Below are positions 30,200-32,609 of a DNA stretch of 32,609 nt, piece after piece. Position numbers and translations under genes: made by a program. The notes beneath the pieces are model-generated. The model was not told the origin of the DNA, did no database searches, and saw only the letters and a program-made list of their open reading frames with translations. The stretch's first letter is position 1, and each line of letters begins with the position of its first letter. The stretch is from Gnetum montanum (lineage: Eukaryota; Streptophyta; Gnetopsida; Gnetales; Gnetaceae): the NCBI GenBank assembly GCA_015680685.1, contig MNCI01018250.1, forward strand, positions 212,028-244,636, read 5' to 3'.

Positions 30200-32609
30200 T
30201 GGACTCCAAAAAGAGAATTTTATTAATTTAATGAGAATAAGTACATGATCAACATCTGAACATATTGATGGATAAATAGGGAGAAGAACAAAGACAAATG
30301 CGAGTGTTGAAAGAAAACATCTTGAAACATAATCTTTCTCGGGGTGTGGGAGTACATGCCAGAGAAGGGAGNCATTGTATTATAATCTTATCTATTGATA
30401 ATTGAAGATAATTAGTTTCTTATTTTTTNCCTCAAAATGCTCAAAATTATGATGATAACACACTCCGATGTAGCAGATCGAGATTGGAAAGAGTGCACGG
30501 GTTGGTGTATCTGCTCCAAGGCTGCAAACAAAAAAACAACTGATTAGTATCCAACTTTAACTTAGAAGTATGAGATAAAATTCGGAAATGCACAAGGCGA
30601 AGAATTTGAGATTTTTCCATAATATTTAAATGGTTAGAGGTGGACGAATTAGTGTTCTAGAAAAGAGTAGTGCATCTGCGCTTTCATATAAAGTAAAGAA
30701 CGAGGGGCCTAATAACTTTCCAAAGAAACAGAAGGTCTGAAGAGGGGGTGGCCAAAAAGCCGAATAAGATATCCTCATGGGAAAATGTGCACAAAGGAAA
30801 AACCTTAGAAACCCATTCCCATGAAGACTGAGCGAAAGGGCAATGCCAAAAAACATGGACAAAATTTTCAGGACCTCCGCAGAGAGGGCAGGTAGGGTTT
30901 GAAATCCCAAGGTATTCACGACGTTTGCCGATAGGCAGGCCTTGATGCAAGAGGCACCAAAGAAATTGCTTAATTTTTGGAAGAGTCGGAAGGCTCCAAA
31001 CTCGAGAAAAGAGAGAGAGCCAAAACTGTTCAGACTCTTCTTTGTGCCATGATCGATTGCAACGGTTAACAATCGTAGAGGAATCATGCAACAATTGAAA
31101 GGGCACATGAGGTTTATAGGGTAGAAGGTTCGATCCATTAGTCCATTGAAGACCATGGAAGAGACTAGGAACCGAAGCTTCCACATGCAAATTCTGATGA
31201 ATGAAGTGATAAAGTCTATCGAGGCAATGGTGCATAATTCTGGAAGCCCCATATAAGTTTTCGAACATATCCCAAGTAATCCACTGATTGGTGAGACGAA
31301 GACAGCTAAGGGAAACAACTCCCTTTTGAAACCAGATGGTGGCTACCCTGGCATTTGAGGTGGCTAGAGGAGCAGGACATAGGGGCAGCCACCAAGGGCA
31401 AATCTTAGAAAGAAGAGTAGGATTGATATGTATATTATTCCAATTCACATGAGAATGTAAGACTTGCCAAGCCTTCCAAATGCTTTTGAAAACATGTGTT
31501 CCAGGAATGATAATGTCGTGAGGAGAAAGGATCCAATTAACAGGGTGGATACCCTTCCAGATAGACCTATTCTTAGGAAATGCTTGTCGAAGCCTTAACT
31601 GAAGGAGATTCCCAATAATATTGGGGGCATCTAAGTGCTGAATCAACCACTTAGCGACAAGGGTGAGACCTTGCTTAAAGGAGTTCAAAAGGCCCAAACC
31701 GCCTTTGTTCTTAGGAAGAGTTACTATATTCCAGGCTACACGATGAAAGCCTTTTTGAGAGTCCTTAGATGACCACATGAAGTCTCGAAATAAACGTTCA
31801 AGCTTTTGATAAGAAGCATGGGAAGGGGCCCAACATGACGAGTAATAAACATGGGTAGAGGCACAAATAGACTTACAGATTAGATACCTTCCGGCAAGGG
31901 TGAGGGGTTTGGTTTTCCATTTTTCCATTTTTCTGTGAATTCGAGCAATTACTTGGTCCCAGAGCTCGGACGTTGGGCCTCTAAAGCGAAAGGGAATTCC
32001 CAAGAGCTTAATGATCTCATGATCTTGATTACGCTTCCAACTATAATTGGGCAAATGACTGTAGTTATTGGTGAAGCTATAAACAGAAGATTTTCGCCAA
32101 TTTATGACAGATCCCAAGAGGGAGCAATATTGCTCTACTCGAGACAAGAGACACTACACATTGTCCGCATTGTTTTGAATAAGGAAAAATGAGTCATCAG
32201 TGAAATGCATATTGAGGAGCTGATGTTGAGGAGAAGATAGAGGAACCCCAAATAAAACATTGTTTTGGATATCCAAGCTGATTTGATGACAGAGAAAATC
32301 AGCCGCTATGATGAAGAGATAAGGAGCGAGAGGGCAATCTTGCCTAACAGACCTATGAATAGAAAAGGGAGAAGTGATGCCGAAGGTAGTCGCAATTCGC
32401 GCAGTAGCATCTGAGAATAAGCATTCTACCATATGAATGAACTTAGGGCCAAAACCCAATTTAGTCATGGTTTGGATAATGAAGTCCCACTTAATGTTAT
32501 CATAGGCTTTAGCGTAGTCAAGCTTCAACAGGAGGATATCCTGACCCTAATCCTCAGCCCACTTAAGACCTTCCCAAGCAGCCACCACGTTATTTAATAT
32601 GTATCTTCC
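30200..32609 (-). mobile_element. 3' part of an L1-type LINE, cut by the window edge
   Basis: On the minus strand it runs from the right edge through RT and a zinc-binding C-terminus (ORF2) to a 3' UTR of about 230 bp with an AATAAA signal at 30219-30224 (minus strand). The exact 3' end and target duplication are not clear. It is much less decayed than the other elements. Single N bases at 30372 and 30429 lie in its 3' UTR. Confidence 0.75.
30447..32609 (-). pseudogene. L1-type LINE ORF2, C-terminal RT and zf-RVT, partial
   Basis: One frame on the minus strand spans the whole stretch. RT motifs are KLDYAKAYDNIKWDFI (about 32480-32525), QDCPLAPYLFI (QGCPLAPYLF with Gly changed to Asp), and catalytic FTDDS near 32185-32200. 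A long open part (30684-32147, 487 codons) carries the L1 thumb and connection region (WKTKPLTLAGRYLICKS, GGLGLLN) and, at about residues 360-435, the zf-RVT domain with CPLC and HCPF. Stops at 32547-32549 (TAG), 32154-32156 (TAG), 30684-30686 (TGA) and 30657-30659 (TAG) are the only nonsense codons before the presumed end at 30447-30449. N-terminal endonuclease and ORF1 lie beyond the edge. This copy is inactive. Confidence 0.82.

Noticed and set aside
30626-31318. 230-codon minus-strand open frame in another phase
   Set aside because: It overlaps the LINE ORF2 frame that carries the zf-RVT cysteines; the alternative phase has no recognisable domain.

Overview
The window looks like repeat-dominated nuclear DNA of a seed plant. 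The evidence is one spliced gene for the mitochondrial small Tim chaperone Tim13 with a 1.7 kb intron, LTR retrotransposons with plant tRNA primer sites, a plant L1-type LINE, tRNA-derived SINEs, and a low-GC background. Nested, heavily decayed elements and solo LTRs suggest a large genome, perhaps a gymnosperm, but that is a guess. Nothing prokaryotic is present.

Layout. (1) 1-7206: three members of one Athila-like Ty3/gypsy family nested in each other. A minus-strand element (5' LTR 6415-7206, primer site 6395-6414, gag 4146-6291, protease 2370-2807, RT/RNase H 855-1930) is cut in RNase H by the 5' LTR (44-854) of a second minus-strand copy running off the left edge. A plus-strand solo LTR (3273-4140) with a perfect ACGTA duplication sits between gag and protease. 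(2) 7860-9290: 5'-truncated LINE RT remnant, plus strand. (3) 9632-18835: about 12 plus-strand islands that read as protein apart from nonsense codons and a few frameshifts, separated by AT-rich spacers. I do not recognise the protein(s). (4) 18879-19730: another solo LTR of the first family. (5) 20354-24515: a complete second LTR element (TSD ACTTG, Met-type primer site, polypurine tract) that carries only gag and protease. (6) 24720-26410: a degenerate motif array, a cluster of tRNA-derived SINEs and G-rich/C-rich tracts. (7) 26736-28733: TIM13 in two exons, the only intact host gene. (8) 30200-32609: 3' end of an L1-type LINE, minus strand, with few disabling mutations.

The only gene likely to work is TIM13. 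Most nonsense codons elsewhere are TAG, TGA or TAA where related proteins have Trp, Gln or Arg, as expected from deamination of methylated cytosine in silenced repeats. The most interesting parts are the unidentified islands at 9.6-18.8 kb and the promoter-proximal palindrome arrays in both LTR families (GATATC in one, a GACGTC-derived motif in the other).
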